From Cyanodermella asteris (lineage: Eukaryota; Ascomycota; Lecanoromycetes; Ostropales; Stictidaceae): 64,000 nucleotides of DNA. Both the position numbers and the translations under genes were made by a program. Each line of letters opens with the position of its first letter. Position 1 is the stretch's first letter. The DNA lies in assembly GCA_900618795.1 (NCBI GenBank), contig UYJD01000005.1, positions 273,503 through 337,502 of the forward strand, in the 5' to 3' direction. Shown piece after piece: positions 22,244 to 33,678 of the stretch. The notes beneath the pieces are model-generated. The model was given only the letters and a program-made list of their open reading frames with translations, searched no databases and had not been told where the DNA came from.

Positions 22244-25200
22244 CTACGTTTCCATGATCGCATCGCCATCTTCGTCTTCGTCATCTGCTGTGAGAGTGAA
22301 CTGCCCCTTCTCCCAGCGCTCTCTCCGGTCAATTTCCTCCTGATATTCTCTTCGCAGATCCTTCATCCGAACCAAATTCCTCGGTCCCTTGTCGCCCTCC
22401 TTCTCAACGAACAGCCAGCCTTCGTTTTCAGCATCCTCCACCCCTTCGGAATGCCCAAGCAGTGATAACGCGTTGATGCTGATGAGATAATCGCCCAGCA
22501 CGGCGTCTTTGTTCCCCACGACCTTGACTCTTGGTCTCTTCTGCGGACTTGAAACACGCCGAGCTTGTAATTTCTCAACAACACAAGCAGCTGCTCCGCG
22601 ATAGTCGCCGTGCTTGACACGCCAGGCGTACAGTATTTTGACTGCAGTCGTGACCTCGATACTCGAGTTCGTGTCGTCTCGTGTTCTCTCCGCGAGCAAG
22701 CTCTCCACCTCTTTCTTTGTAGTTTCGGGAAACGGCAGTTTCAGAAGCTCGGCAACGGCGCCCGATGAGATCATGTTTGCCACCAATTCTTTCAGCCCTG
22801 CTTTGCGCAACGCCTTGTCCGTGTATCTCAGCAGCGCAGCGAAGGCTGAATCGTAGTCTCCAAGCGCAACCGATGCGTGGAACAGTCGTGACAGAAGCTC
22901 CGACTTTTGCTGAGACAATTCCGTGTGGCGGTAGGCATCTCGGTGCTGCAAGGCCAGTGACGCAAAAGCCGCTGCTTGCGCATGCGCCTGGATCGATGGT
23001 GCGGAAAACAACTCCAAGATGTGTGTGTAATAGCTTGCCATCCCTGTTCCAAAGTGCGCCGCCTCCAGCTGACTCAGTAGCGAAGCCGATTTGAGTGTGA
23101 TTGCGCCCACTGTTTCGCCGGTCGGTCGAGACAGCTTGTAAGCAGCCTTCTTGAAGTAAGTCGCTGCTGTCGAATATTCTCCAACGCCGAAATGGTATCG
23201 GGCACGCACATACGTTGCCCAAGCCGTTGTCGGCAAGTAGCGCAAGAAAGACGATGCCAAAGCAAAGTCTCCGCGATGCAGCAAATCACAAAGAATGTGA
23301 GGCGCCACTGCCTCAGAACCATCGGGCAGACCCTCGCTGCGGCCAGCGCTGAATGCCAACAGGTCGCGGATTGAGTTCGTAAGCGATTTACTGGCCGACT
23401 GCGCATATGGCTCGAAATGTATCCCCTGAGCCCAGAGATCCTCCAGAACGGTAATTTTACGTCCACCCGACGCTCGACTGTTATCCACCATCCAGAGCGT
23501 GATCTCGATATCGCGGAGCCTGTCCACGAGCGTCTCGAAAGTCTTCCCGGGACTAAGGTGGGCTCTCGGGTACTCCTCCTTTTCCAGGCCATCTACGACG
23601 AGAAGCAAACATAAAAGATCGCTGACAACACGCTTGTGCAGCTGTAGCATCTCACCCGCACCTGTCACGAGCGCTTTCCGGCCGAATGAGGTATTTCTTC
23701 GGTAGGCCCCATTGTACCTTGTCTCTGGTAAGGTGTTGATTATGGTGGAGAACATTGCGTGGTCGAGCCCGTCGGGTCCGAGATCATCCAGATAACAAGT
23801 TAATGCATCGTAGGCGGGTCGATCGTAAATTTCTTCCAGGCCGGCTCTTTCAAAGAGAACCTCCATTCTGCGAAGAGCAGGAAAAGGAGAATCTTGCCAA
23901 AGCTCAACTCGAATAGCCTCTTCCAACGAATCTTTGGGCAACGCTGATCGAAGCTGCGCGGCGATGTGTATCAGATCCGCACATACACTTATGGAAGGTC
24001 GGGAAGGCGCTCTTTGAGGATCCTCGGCCTCAATGGACTGCGCAATATTGTGGTCGTAGCCACCAAGTACTTCTGGCGCGTTTGATGTAAGCTGCTCGGT
24101 TTCCGAAGATGTTCGCAGAGCGGAGACACCATTTGTGAGGGTTAGCCACGGTATATCATCCACCACGTCCAATGTCAATGCAAGAGCCTCAACAGGTTTG
24201 CCAGACAAGGAATTCGATGTAGTCGTAATTGCCGCTTCTGGTACGGTAGTTTGTTCCCAATCACTGTACCATTTTGAAGCAATGCTTGTGGCAGCAGTAA
24301 AACGCTTATAGTAGAGCTTGTATCTCCTATTTAGTCGAAGCATAAGCCAAAATGTCACCTCCTTGTGGTCCTCGAGACCTCCAACCTTAAAGTCTGCAAG
24401 CGTCCAGACAGCCTTATCTGAAGGATCAGGCACACGTAAGGGTGTTCCTTCAACGAGGTCGACCACACCGCCACCATGGTCACTTTCAAGATCTCGTACA
24501 GCCCAGATCTTGAAACCACCACCATGGTGAGGAGAATATGTGACAACGTAATACTTGTCACCACCAAATCTGGGAGCTGGCTTGGTGTTTAGAACCGAAA
24601 GCACATGCTTGTGTCCGGGGTCCAATGTCAGCTTCGCAGTCTCATTCTCGCCATAGTCGATGCCGAGCAGATCTTTCTCGAAGACGGCTCTACCGGACTC
24701 AACACTCCAGATCTTGAGCGTGTGGCTGACTGTAACGGAGATCAAATGCGTGCCATCAGGTGAGGGCAAAACCGAGAGTGCAGTGCCCAAGTCCAGCAAC
24801 TGTCCATCATGCTTGATCTTGTTCGAGCCTTGCCACGGCAGCAGACCACGTAAAGAGCTCCATTGGCCATCGCTATATGCGCTTTCTTCCCATTCCGAGC
24901 CGTTGGCATTCTGTTGTCGGGTCAATCGAATCGTCCGGCCATCGGTCATGGAGAAAAGTAGTTCCTGCTCTTTTGCTGATGACAATCTGAAGACATGGCC
25001 AATCGCCAGTGTACCTAGTCGACAGCAGCGACACCAGCTTTCAGGATCGCCATCCGACTTTTCGGTGGCCATAAACCATGTCGAATGTATTCTCAGCGTA
25101 TATAGCTCCTTGCTTTCCGTGAAGACGAAAGCATCAAAGGTGTCACCATGCTCAAGATCGGCAAATGCAACACAGCCATTCCTTATTGCTGTCGGAAACG

Positions 25201-25579
25201 TGAATTGCAGGACAATAGGAGCGTCTAAGGATGTCTCTAACTTTCCCGTCTTCTCGCGAGTGCTGAGGTCGACCGATCGGAGCTCCAGAGTTGTGCCATC
25301 TCCTAATGACCTCCATAGAATGCTTCGGGGAAATCTCTGCTCGCCTCGTAGAAAGACACCACCTGCGTTCGCTTCGCGCCTCTTTGTGTAGTCTTCCGCG
25401 CTCTTGCATTCAGGGTAGTCGTCGACAACTTTCCTGCCTCCTCTCGACAGTCGACCAAAAGCACCTTTATCGGGAAGCCGAATTTGAACGATTTTGCCTT
25501 GCGCTGTAGGCTGCAAGTCGAGACGTAGCTCGTTCCAATCGGTGATGCCGGCCTGTGGCGCCGATTTGCCCTCGTCCAT
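22244..25579 (-). CDS. nup120: Nucleoporin Nup120/Nup160
   Basis: This is a scaffold subunit of the Y-shaped (Nup84/Nup107) complex of the nuclear pore, needed for pore assembly and mRNA export. A single exon encodes 1111 residues, within the range of the family. The N-terminal half is a beta-propeller; the propeller-typical stretch is HLISVTVSHTLKIWSVESGR. A conserved junction follows, and the C-terminal half is alpha-helical solenoid (for example YVRARYHFGVGEYSTAATYF and MASYYTHILELF). No FG repeats are present, as expected for a scaffold protein. The C-terminus is acidic (ADDEDEDGDAIMET). It is divergent from MMS2 with 457 bp between starts. The name rests on overall architecture and recalled sequence similarity. 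Confidence 0.85.
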   Translation of the reverse strand: MDEGKSAPQAGITDWNELRLDLQPTAQGKIVQIRLPDKGAFGRLSRGGRKVVDDYPECKSAEDYTKRREANAGGVFLRGEQRFPRSILWRSLGDGTTLELRSVDLSTREKTGKLETSLDAPIVLQFTFPTAIRNGCVAFADLEHGDTFDAFVFTESKELYTLRIHSTWFMATEKSDGDPESWCRCCRLGTLAIGHVFRLSSAKEQELLFSMTDGRTIRLTRQQNANGSEWEESAYSDGQWSSLRGLLPWQGSNKIKHDGQLLDLGTALSVLPSPDGTHLISVTVSHTLKIWSVESGRAVFEKDLLGIDYGENETAKLTLDPGHKHVLSVLNTKPAPRFGGDKYYVVTYSPHHGGGFKIWAVRDLESDHGGGVVDLVEGTPLRVPDPSDKAVWTLADFKVGGLEDHKEVTFWLMLRLNRRYKLYYKRFTAATSIASKWYSDWEQTTVPEAAITTTSNSLSGKPVEALALTLDVVDDIPWLTLTNGVSALRTSSETEQLTSNAPEVLGGYDHNIAQSIEAEDPQRAPSRPSISVCADLIHIAAQLRSALPKDSLEEAIRVELWQDSPFPALRRMEVLFERAGLEEIYDRPAYDALTCYLDDLGPDGLDHAMFSTIINTLPETRYNGAYRRNTSFGRKALVTGAGEMLQLHKRVVSDLLCLLLVVDGLEKEEYPRAHLSPGKTFETLVDRLRDIEITLWMVDNSRASGGRKITVLEDLWAQGIHFEPYAQSASKSLTNSIRDLLAFSAGRSEGLPDGSEAVAPHILCDLLHRGDFALASSFLRYLPTTAWATYVRARYHFGVGEYSTAATYFKKAAYKLSRPTGETVGAITLKSASLLSQLEAAHFGTGMASYYTHILELFSAPSIQAHAQAAAFASLALQHRDAYRHTELSQQKSELLSRLFHASVALGDYDSAFAALLRYTDKALRKAGLKELVANMISSGAVAELLKLPFPETTKKEVESLLAERTRDDTNSSIEVTTAVKILYAWRVKHGDYRGAAACVVEKLQARRVSSPQKRPRVKVVGNKDAVLGDYLISINALSLLGHSEGVEDAENEGWLFVEKEGDKGPRNLVRMKDLRREYQEEIDRRERWEKGQFTLTADDEDEDGDAIMET

Positions 25580-26036
25580 AGCTCAAAGCCTAATTGAAGC
25601 TATTACGGCCGCCCTTGTTTGGCTGGTCGGAATGCGAACGAACCGGATGGTGGCGGAAGGGACGATTGACAATCGAGAGATTCAAGGAACACGGTGTCTA
25701 GACAAGCGGAGCATGGTCAAAGAGGAAGGGACATCAGATGCGGATGGTTGGTAGCTGTCTTGGACAAAGCTTCAAGCTGTCGATGCAGCGTGCAGCGACG
25801 CGATGTGAAGTGTCGGAGGTAAACGCCGAAACGACAAGCGCGATTGCTCAGCGACTTCAGGTGCGGCCCCAATGACGGAGCGCCCCGCGCGCTCCATTGA
25901 ATGACCTGCGAGGGCGTATTGACTTTCATCACAAGGCTGTCCACTTCGACATTCAACTTCCACTTTCTGCCTCACCCAGTCAGCGAAGGTGCGAGGACTG
26001 TATCTGCAGCTCTACAGGACCTAACACTCGCACAAC
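25580..26036. promoter_or_regulatory. divergent intergenic region NUP120 / MMS2
   Basis: A 457-bp stretch between two start codons; it must carry both promoters. No TATA box is seen. Confidence 0.45.
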
Positions 26037-26647
26037 ATGGCTGCGAAGGTGCCGCGCAACTTCCGATTGCTGGAAGAGTTGGAGAAGGGCGAGAAGGGGC
26101 TCGGTGCTGGTATGACCAGCGTCTGTCATATCCTGGGTTGGCGTACTGATTGGATATCCAGAGGCATGCTCGTACGGTCTTGCAGACGATTCCGACATCA
26201 CCATGTCCAAGTGGAACGGCACAATCCTGGGACCACCTCACGTGAGTTGAGCCTGAGCAAAGACTCGTCGTGTGCCTCACGACAATTCGGCATACGATCC
26301 GTGGGAGATACTAACGGCCCAAACAGAGTGCTCACGAGAATCGGATCTACAGCGTCAAGATAGATTGTGGTATTTACTCTTCTGAATGTGCTGCCAGGTC
26401 CACCGTGCTGACAAGACCAGGCCCAACATATCCAGACACTCCTCCCACCGTTCAATTTCTATCCAAAGTCAACCTGCCGTGCATCGACCAAAAGAACGGG
26501 CTGGTCGATCCTTCGAGGCTACCGTGTATGGCCCAGTGGAAGAGGGAGTATACCATGGAGACAATCCTTATAGAACTTCGACGGTACATGGCTCTTCCAG
26601 CTCACAAGAAGCTACCCCAGCCTCAGGAGGGTTCCACCTACGACTGA
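26037..26647 (+). CDS. mms2: Ubiquitin E2 variant Mms2/Uev1
   Basis: Mms2 is a catalytically inactive E2 variant. With Ubc13 it builds Lys63-linked ubiquitin chains on PCNA in error-free post-replication repair. Four exons (26037-26109, 26162-26241, 26327-26369, 26421-26647) give 140 residues, the standard size. The splices restore VPRNFRLLEELEKGEKGLGA, SYGLADDSDITMSKWNGTIL, GPPHSAHENRIYSVKIDCGP and TYPDTPPTVQFLSKVN. The position where active E2s have the catalytic Cys instead reads KVNLPCIDQKNGLVDP without the HPN-C signature, as in other UEVs. Introns are 51-85 bp; the third carries a gatactaacgg branch site. No defects. Confidence 0.95.
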
Positions 26648-28139
26648 TCCACGCCGGCGACCTACCTTGATTACATTTTTGGCACTGTATTAGAAACATC
26701 GATCGCGTTACCCGGCTCAGATCGCACGTCTCCTTCCGACGGAAGTCTCTGGAGCTCGGGACCGACGATGAACAGTCCGTGACCGCAGCTGGTGCCAAGT
26801 TGTCAGTGGTTCAATGCGCTTACTGAGATGGCGACCCCTTGAGTTGGCATATACGCAGGCATGCCGGGCCCCGAATCTATGTGTGGTGGCGTGTGCGGAC
26901 AAGCAAAGGGCGCATAGTTTTCAAGTTGTTTTACGAACAATGATCACGACCGATGCATACAAATTTGCATTCATTTTCCGCATCAACCAAGACTTCCTCG
27001 TTGTAACTTCTGTGCTGTCCAATAGGGGAGTGATGAAACCAGTCAAATGACCGAAAGATCAAGCATGTCCTTGTCGTTTCGATGCACTTCCCACTTCTGA
27101 CAAGGACTCAAAATTGGAACCTGATCAAGATTCCCGCAGCGGTCGAACAAGCTTTACGAGTCTCCCACAATACCAGCCGTACATCAAAGTCTGGTCACCA
27201 TACAACCTCTTCAGGAGTACCCAAAAGATAGCTCGAGCCAAGCCACGGAGATCCAATCTCGTATTCGGCAAACTCTGGGTATCACAGCATTACGACACGA
27301 GGGATAGACCCGTCGGGGTATGGCCTTCTTTTGGTCGGGCAATCCGCAAAAGCGTCCGAGTGGATGGGAATCAGGAGTAAGTGTCGTGAATGGCACTCAT
27401 AAATTATTGGTCGCCTGGAGGTAATGAGTATAGGCCTCGCATGTTTGGGTTTACCGTCTCGACATCTGTCCTCAGAATCGGCGAGCTAATCTGTAGTGTG
27501 CCGCGTCTAGACTGCATATGAATGTATCACAACACCTGTTACGAGCCCTGCCCATATAGGTAGCGAAGGCTGTGAATTGGCCGTCGATTGCCAGCGACTA
27601 GCGTAGACGGCACTACTTCGCTGGCTTGATATGGCAGTCGACCCACGAACGCCTCTTTCTTCGTAAGTGTACTGGTAATGGTCGTGAAGGTCTGGTCAAA
27701 TGCGTCTCCTAGGCTGTATGACAAGTTTCGCCTTGGGCTGGAGTCCGGATGTGCAAACATATCAGGTTCCAAGGAAACCAAGCCCGAAACTAATTGTGAA
27801 TCGCTAAATTGTCTCTCGCCTTCGTTCGGTCTCGTGGGAACGCGATTGGGTCGTCAATCTATTTCCAGTAGGACCGTTGTTCGTAAGGTGTCGTAACAGC
27901 ATGGAAACGTCATTCTATTTGCACAACTTCATCAGCAGCGGCGTCACGGCCTTGTCGGTGTTCGCACCGCCCGAGATTCAGCCCTACCAGTCCCCTGCAT
28001 CCTCCCCTTTCACGATAGATAAGACCTTGTCGTCCCACTGCTGCCTTTGCTCGGATGACTGCTTCCTCATGTGCCATTTTTATTGAACTTTCACCGTCCG
28101 TCTCAGCAGCTTATACTGGGCCGCTCGTTCCTTACTAAG
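26648..28139. other. intergenic
   Basis: About 1.5 kb between MMS2 and IML2. A frame of 88 codons at 27114-27380 has no recognisable motif. The IML2-proximal part is pyrimidine-rich before the ATG. Nothing else is seen. Confidence 0.45.
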
Positions 28140-30449
28140 ATGTTCCGTTCGTGGGCAACAGGCCAAAAGGCCAAGCTCAGTGCCACCTCATCGAGCCTTA
28201 ACGCCGAGAGCGAGCAGGAGGCATTAGCTCAGTCCATGCTGGCTGCCCAGCATATCATGAATGACGACTTAGATAGCGCCGAGAGAGGTCTCAAGGAAGG
28301 AGATAGCTCTTTTCATAAGTTGGGCATGGGCCTGATAGCTTTTTTGAGAGCAGCTTTGGGGTTCGAAAAGGATATTATGCGCGAAGCTCAAGAGAAGCTT
28401 TCAGTGGCCGAAGCTCAAGCATCTAAAGAACAAAGAGACTCCCAGAAAGGACCAGCCGCGTTTCGATCCAGTATCTATGAACCGGGCACGGAATACGCCC
28501 TCACGTACGCACAATGTTTGCTGATGTCTGCTGTCGTTGGAGTACTGAATGAGAGCCTGACAGAAGCTTTGCGTGGGTTTTATAACATGCGCAAAGCTTA
28601 CACGACTCTTTCCGGAATCATTGAGGCCGAAGAAAAGTATTTGCGACTGCACGGGGGCTCCCAAAGCGCTGCAGGTTCCACTGCACAGTTTACGACAAGC
28701 GCGGCTTCAACACAACCAAATTCAAAGGCTGGCTCCACTGCCAATCTTGCCGCCACAACCCAGAAGGACGACCCTCAGGAGTGGGAGGTGGTGGTTAAAG
28801 CTGACAATGGCAATGCCGAGGACGATGCTTTTGAGGACGCAGAGGAATCGAGGTCCGACTTACCCACTCCAGCGGAGTATCAAGGAAAGACAGTAACTCA
28901 TGGCATACTAAAAGATCTATCGCATTTGTCCGTCAGCAATATCGAACCGAACGTTCCCGCTGATAAGGACGCCTCATCCAATGCAAAGGTCACGGCCGCG
29001 GCGAGCACTGGCACGAGTACTACAGATCTCCAGGGCGCAGGTATCCCGTTGCTGAATGGTTCGCCGACTCAGCCCAAGTCTCCAATGTCTGTTGCTGGAA
29101 ACCTGCCGGACTCTGAGATAATCCGACATCCTATTGACGTGTACATTCATTCGGGAGCAAATCTGTGCTTTGGAATGTTGCTCATGATGCTATCCATGAT
29201 ACCCCCAGCTTTTGGAAAGCTTCTCAGCATTATTGGGTTCCGTGGCGACCGCGAGCGTGGTTTGCGGATGCTCTGGAAAGCGACTCGATTTTCGAACATC
29301 AACGGGGCAATGGCTGGCTTGGTAGTTTTGGCGTTCTACAACGGCATCATTGGATTCTGCGACATTATCCCCGATGCCTCTTCAGATGTCCCGGATGACG
29401 CGCTTGAGAACATCGAAGGGTACCCGCTGCATCGTCTAGAGGCTCTCCTCGCGTCTTTGCGGACGACGTTCCCAAAGTCGGGTCTGTGGAAGCTAGAAGA
29501 AGCACGCATGCTTGCTGCCAAGAAGCAGATCGACAAGGCCATCCCCATCCTGTCACAGGACTTGCATTCGCCTCTGAAGCAAGTCAACGCCCTAGCAGTC
29601 TTCGAACGTGCTTTACAAGCAATGTACTCGCATCGTTTTGAGATGTGCTCGGACTCATTTATTGAGTGTGTCAAACTCAACAATTGGAGCCATGCCCTTT
29701 ACTTCTATCTCGCTGGTGCAGCTCAAGTCGAGCTTTATCGCAAGGCTATCAAGAACAGTGATGACGCCACAGCCAAGAAGGCCGCCCACAGAGCAGAAGA
29801 ATTGTTCGGTCAAGTGGTCGACAACGCAGGGAAGCGCAAGTTCATGGCCAAACAGATGCCGTTTGAAGTCTTCTGCATACGAAAGCTGTCGAAATGGCAG
29901 GAGCGTGCCAAGGAGTGGGGCGTGCCCATGATCGAAGCCATCGGCACTTCGCCTTTATCTGAGATGATCTTTCACTGGAATGGATACAAGAAGATGGACG
30001 ACGAAATGTTGGAGGGTTCACTTGATTCTATTCAATGGAATGAGAAGCACGACAAGCTCTGGGATCGGCAAAGCTTGGAGGAAAAGGCAATCACCAGTCT
30101 TCTGAGAGCAGCCACCCTACGATCCTTGCGACAGTATGGTGAGGCCCAGAATATTTTGAAAACGGAGATCCTTAGTCATGATCGAAGCCAATTCACGGGC
30201 GGTCATCGTGATGATTGGACACTACCCGTGGCTCACTACGAAATGGCAGTCAATCTTTGGCAGACGCGAACAGAAGCCGGGACCGCTCTGGAGGGCAATG
30301 AAGAGAATTGCAAGAAGATCAGAGAAGCGCAGGAGTGGATTGAAAAAGTCAAGAACTGGGGAGCTTACGTGCTTGATGCTCGGATAGGTATGAGGGTCAC
30401 AGCAGCAGAGGGGACGCTGAAAAAATGGCGCAGCCAACATGACAGGTAA
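28140..30449 (+). CDS. iml2: IML2 / TTC39-like TPR protein (inclusion body clearance)
   Basis: IML2 family proteins sit at the mitochondrial outer membrane and lipid droplets, and in yeast are needed for clearing inclusion bodies. A single exon gives 769 residues starting MFRSWATGQKAK. The N-terminal family block includes ALAQSMLAAQHIMNDDLDSA and ALRGFYNMRKAYTTL. A low-complexity, Ser/Thr/Ala-rich acidic insert follows, about residues 180-320. The core with LCFGMLLMMLSMIPPAFGKL and IIGFRGDRERGLRMLW is the hallmark segment of the family, and TPR-like helices with LYFYLAGAAQVELYRKA follow. The frame is open 23 codons upstream of 28140, but the chosen ATG gives the family-like N-terminus. Confidence 0.9.
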   Translation: MFRSWATGQKAKLSATSSSLNAESEQEALAQSMLAAQHIMNDDLDSAERGLKEGDSSFHKLGMGLIAFLRAALGFEKDIMREAQEKLSVAEAQASKEQRDSQKGPAAFRSSIYEPGTEYALTYAQCLLMSAVVGVLNESLTEALRGFYNMRKAYTTLSGIIEAEEKYLRLHGGSQSAAGSTAQFTTSAASTQPNSKAGSTANLAATTQKDDPQEWEVVVKADNGNAEDDAFEDAEESRSDLPTPAEYQGKTVTHGILKDLSHLSVSNIEPNVPADKDASSNAKVTAAASTGTSTTDLQGAGIPLLNGSPTQPKSPMSVAGNLPDSEIIRHPIDVYIHSGANLCFGMLLMMLSMIPPAFGKLLSIIGFRGDRERGLRMLWKATRFSNINGAMAGLVVLAFYNGIIGFCDIIPDASSDVPDDALENIEGYPLHRLEALLASLRTTFPKSGLWKLEEARMLAAKKQIDKAIPILSQDLHSPLKQVNALAVFERALQAMYSHRFEMCSDSFIECVKLNNWSHALYFYLAGAAQVELYRKAIKNSDDATAKKAAHRAEELFGQVVDNAGKRKFMAKQMPFEVFCIRKLSKWQERAKEWGVPMIEAIGTSPLSEMIFHWNGYKKMDDEMLEGSLDSIQWNEKHDKLWDRQSLEEKAITSLLRAATLRSLRQYGEAQNILKTEILSHDRSQFTGGHRDDWTLPVAHYEMAVNLWQTRTEAGTALEGNEENCKKIREAQEWIEKVKNWGAYVLDARIGMRVTAAEGTLKKWRSQHDR

Positions 30450-31196
30450 TGAATGACCTTTTACAGTGATGAAGAAGGTCAGCAAGGTTACGGAGAGAGC
30501 GTTCGAAGGCAGTTGACGGATGCTCACATCTCTTGTCTGTCCTGGAGTTCTCACGCGGTGGCGGGATTCCAGTTTTGCCGGTCTGTAAAGGTCAGCCCAA
30601 AGAGATTGCCCGAGGTGCGCCGACTGCAAGCCTCATCAGCTCTTCAACAAGCTCAGGACGCTGTGCTGCCCGAAGCTTACATATCCGACCACTAGCACTT
30701 ATCACAGAGGCTAGATCCCGCAGCAGGGATTGTGAACAGGGGATGCTTTGTTGTGTAGCGCAGGACTTTCCCGTCAGCACCGCCCGCATATGCCATCGAA
30801 CAGCATCTCAAGTTCGTCGGTGAGCTTCAGATACGGTGGCTGTTACTCTTGAATCAAGTTTATGGTCGCACTATTGACGTCCATCGCCTGCGAACTGTCT
30901 GAATGTTGATGCCGTCTTCTGGCACCTCTTGGTACATCCGCTTCTTACCGATACTTCTGCCCAATCTAACGAGTGATAGGGAAAATCAAGGCGTAACCAT
31001 ACCGGTGGATCGCCGTGTCATTGACCGTATCGTTGAAGTGTAACGGACAATCCATCCGTCTAGCTGTCCATGAATTTAAAGTCCTACCAATCACCCAAGG
31101 TACAAACTTCGATAACAACAACAGAGCTGGATGTGCGAATGCTGTATGGACGTAGCGTCTCATGATTGTTCTTTTGCTAATTGGTGCTAGTGCGTT
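30450..31196. other. intergenic
   Basis: About 750 bp downstream of IML2. Only short overlapping frames are seen. If the FAD-oxidase remnant once had its N-terminal flavin domain here, I can no longer recognise it. Confidence 0.4.
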
Positions 31197-32050
31197 GTGC
31201 TCGAATCGATGTACGGTCAAGACCAGGTACCCGGAGGCCTCATATGGAGCGGAAATATGGCTTGCTCTGAAGACAAATTTCCAGCCCTCGTTGACACATT
31301 TGTGAATCTGGGAGTCGATGGGTTGGAGAAGGATCCGAACGCTGCGCTGATTTTCAGCCTCGCTTCGTACCAGGGACAGAACCTTGTCTTTGTGTACTTG
31401 TTGTATGCAAAGCCCGTCGCGAACGCATCGGTATTCGGTGAATACTTAGCCGTGTCTAATCCCTCCGCAGGTTATGGCGACATGCAGATCCGTACTCTTT
31501 AATACGCAACAATCGAGTTTGCGAAATCCAATACTGATGGCCTGCGGGAGATCTACTGGGCACGAACGTACAAGCTGATAGCTGAGATGTTGCAGAAAGC
31601 CATTGACACCCTTTTGTTGAAGGTATCCGACCAATCCTGAACGCAACGAACATCTTGCCTTCCGCGACGTTGCAGCCAATTACCAGGAATCAAGTCGAAT
31701 CCATGTTGGCAAATGGGGGCAATGCTCTTGGGCTCAACCTGGAAGAGGCTCCCTACCTGATATCCGAGTGCGCGGCATGTAGACCGATACTGCCGATGAT
31801 CAAAGAAATCTCGGAGCTCATCATACAATATTCGAAAGGCCGGATGAGTTCGCCAAAGCTAACGGTGCTTTGTATAGATTATACCTATAGGATTTATGCA
31901 AGTCAGTTCCAAGATGTCATCGCTGATTACGGGGCCACCAACAAGGCCAAGCTGCAAAATATCGCCAAAGACTATGACCCTGAAGGTGCATTTCAGCGCC
32001 TGGCGATTCTGGGCTTGATGGTGCGCCAGCGGATTGGTAGTTATTCCTGA
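31197..32050 (+). pseudogene. C-terminal remnant of a FAD-linked (berberine-bridge type) oxidase
   Basis: Two frames match the C-terminal half of fungal FAD-binding PCMH-type oxidases. The first reads VPGGLIWSGN, FPALVDTFVNLG and ALIFSLASYQGQ, then VFGEYLAVSNPS, and meets a TAA at 31500-31502. The same frame continues with YATIEFAKSNTDGLREIYWA until a TGA near 31635, where sequence similarity moves to another frame (ILNATNILPSATLQPIT, then MLANGGNALGLNLEEAP, VIADYGATNKAKLQ and KDYDPEGAFQRL). The order of blocks is that of the family, but the N-terminal flavin-attachment domain is absent and at least one stop and one frameshift interrupt the frame. This is a decayed gene fragment, not a functional enzyme. 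Such oxidases often belong to secondary metabolism; no cluster is nearby. Confidence 0.78.
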
Positions 32051-33678
32051 GTGGAACCCAGTTCACCTCGTGATGATCCGACCTGTTGGGCAGTTGCGCT
32101 GGATCTCAAGCAGCGTAGTCAGTGGTGGAACTACAGTCCTTGGTCGATGCGTCGGTCTTCGGTCTTTGAAGAAGTCTGGTGATCGCACCCAATGTCAGGT
32201 AGCATTCGACGCTTGCGATTCAGTTTGAGCAGCATAATAGGGCGGCTAAAAGTCATTGCCGATGTCCTTGTCCAGACAGATTCGGTCAACAATCCCTTCA
32301 CTGCTATGCTTGCAGCTTGTGGCCCCAAAGTTCTGGAAAGCTGAGCCCATCGTGAGACAGCAGGCGCAAGAAGACCATTACGCACGACGGAAAAGAGTCG
32401 AAGACGGTAATATTGGTAATTATCATACGTTGGGTGACGCCTTTTCAGCATAACCCCTCGGATACCCACCTCAATGATTACAAGTCCGCACGTTTGCGTC
32501 TTCCGGGACTCGATCATGACTCGAGCCGAATAGAGCCTGCAGTAGCATATAGAGAAGAGCACGTGTCGGAGACAACCTCATAGCTGGAAGCAGTCCTTTC
32601 GAGAGCAAAGAATTGCTGGTCTTGACGGACTTGCTGCTACTATCGCTGAGAACATGGACGGATTCGTGTGACCCAAGCCTTCCAGAGCGGAGCGTAGCTA
32701 TCATCTCAGCACGTGCAAAAGGGAGCAGAAAGCGTGAGGCGCCTGTGTATGAGTCGACTAGCAGCCCGTCAAGAGCCATGTAGGCGTGTGGCACGGATTG
32801 GTCTAAACGAGGCGCGTGCAAAGTGTCTCATGTACATCTCCGCTCCGCCCCACGGCCCTGAGGTCAAGCTTCCCGCCGTCGCATCGTCTTTCTTTGCATT
32901 ACTTCGAGCTTGTCGGCCACCAATTTGAACATGGACATCCGCCGACGAACGCATCGACACTAGAACCAACCATATCGCCATCCAGCACCTTGCTCACCAA
33001 CTACTAGTATACGCGACTTCGGTATTCTATACGAGCTCTCGGCGCATATATTCGTGACCCTTGTTCGGTGCCAGGTACCTGTTTCGGATCCGTGAACTGT
33101 TCACGAAAGTCTTGTCTCGAACCTGGCATCCCCATCGCCCTAGATGACCGTGGCCATGTCGCAAGCTACCCGGTGTTTGCTTTGAAATAAGAGGAGGGTT
33201 GAATGATCAACAAGTCGTGAAGATGAGCGGGCGCAGGGAAGACGGGTCGAGGACGGGTTTTCAGCCAGAAAATGGATGGAGCATATCCGGTCAACGCGCG
33301 GGCATGCGAGGCCGAATGGCACCAGGGCCTTTACCTGGCTGGGCTGGGGCGAAAGATCAAATGTGAGTTTGCATGTCGTAGGTCACTTGTCGCAGTGTAT
33401 CGACAAGGTTGCTCAAACCGCAACATCACTTCAATGCGGTCAGAATACATAGAGCGCGCAGTATACGAACAAGGAAGGGCCTGAAGAGATCGCTATGACG
33501 GAAGCGCAACATCACCAGCTCGAACATGTTTGCCATGGGCCTGCCGAAGACATGAGATCCTTTCAGTTCGAGTTGAAATGTCTCGGCTAACGGGTATGTG
33601 CATCTAGTCGAGAAGACGAAGACGCCCCAGTCTCACCAGGAACCAAGACCTCTTCGAAGGGCAATAACAACTATTTCG
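32051..33678. other. intergenic upstream of adenylate cyclase
   Basis: About 1.6 kb. It probably contains the adenylate cyclase promoter and perhaps an unrecognised 5' exon. Frames of 60-143 codons on both strands have no motif. Nothing firm is seen. Confidence 0.4.

Noticed and set aside
33071-33120. Inverted repeat TGCCAGGT / ACCTGGCA
   Set aside because: Eight-base arms with a loop over 40 bases are expected by chance in 64 kb; no further structure supports it.
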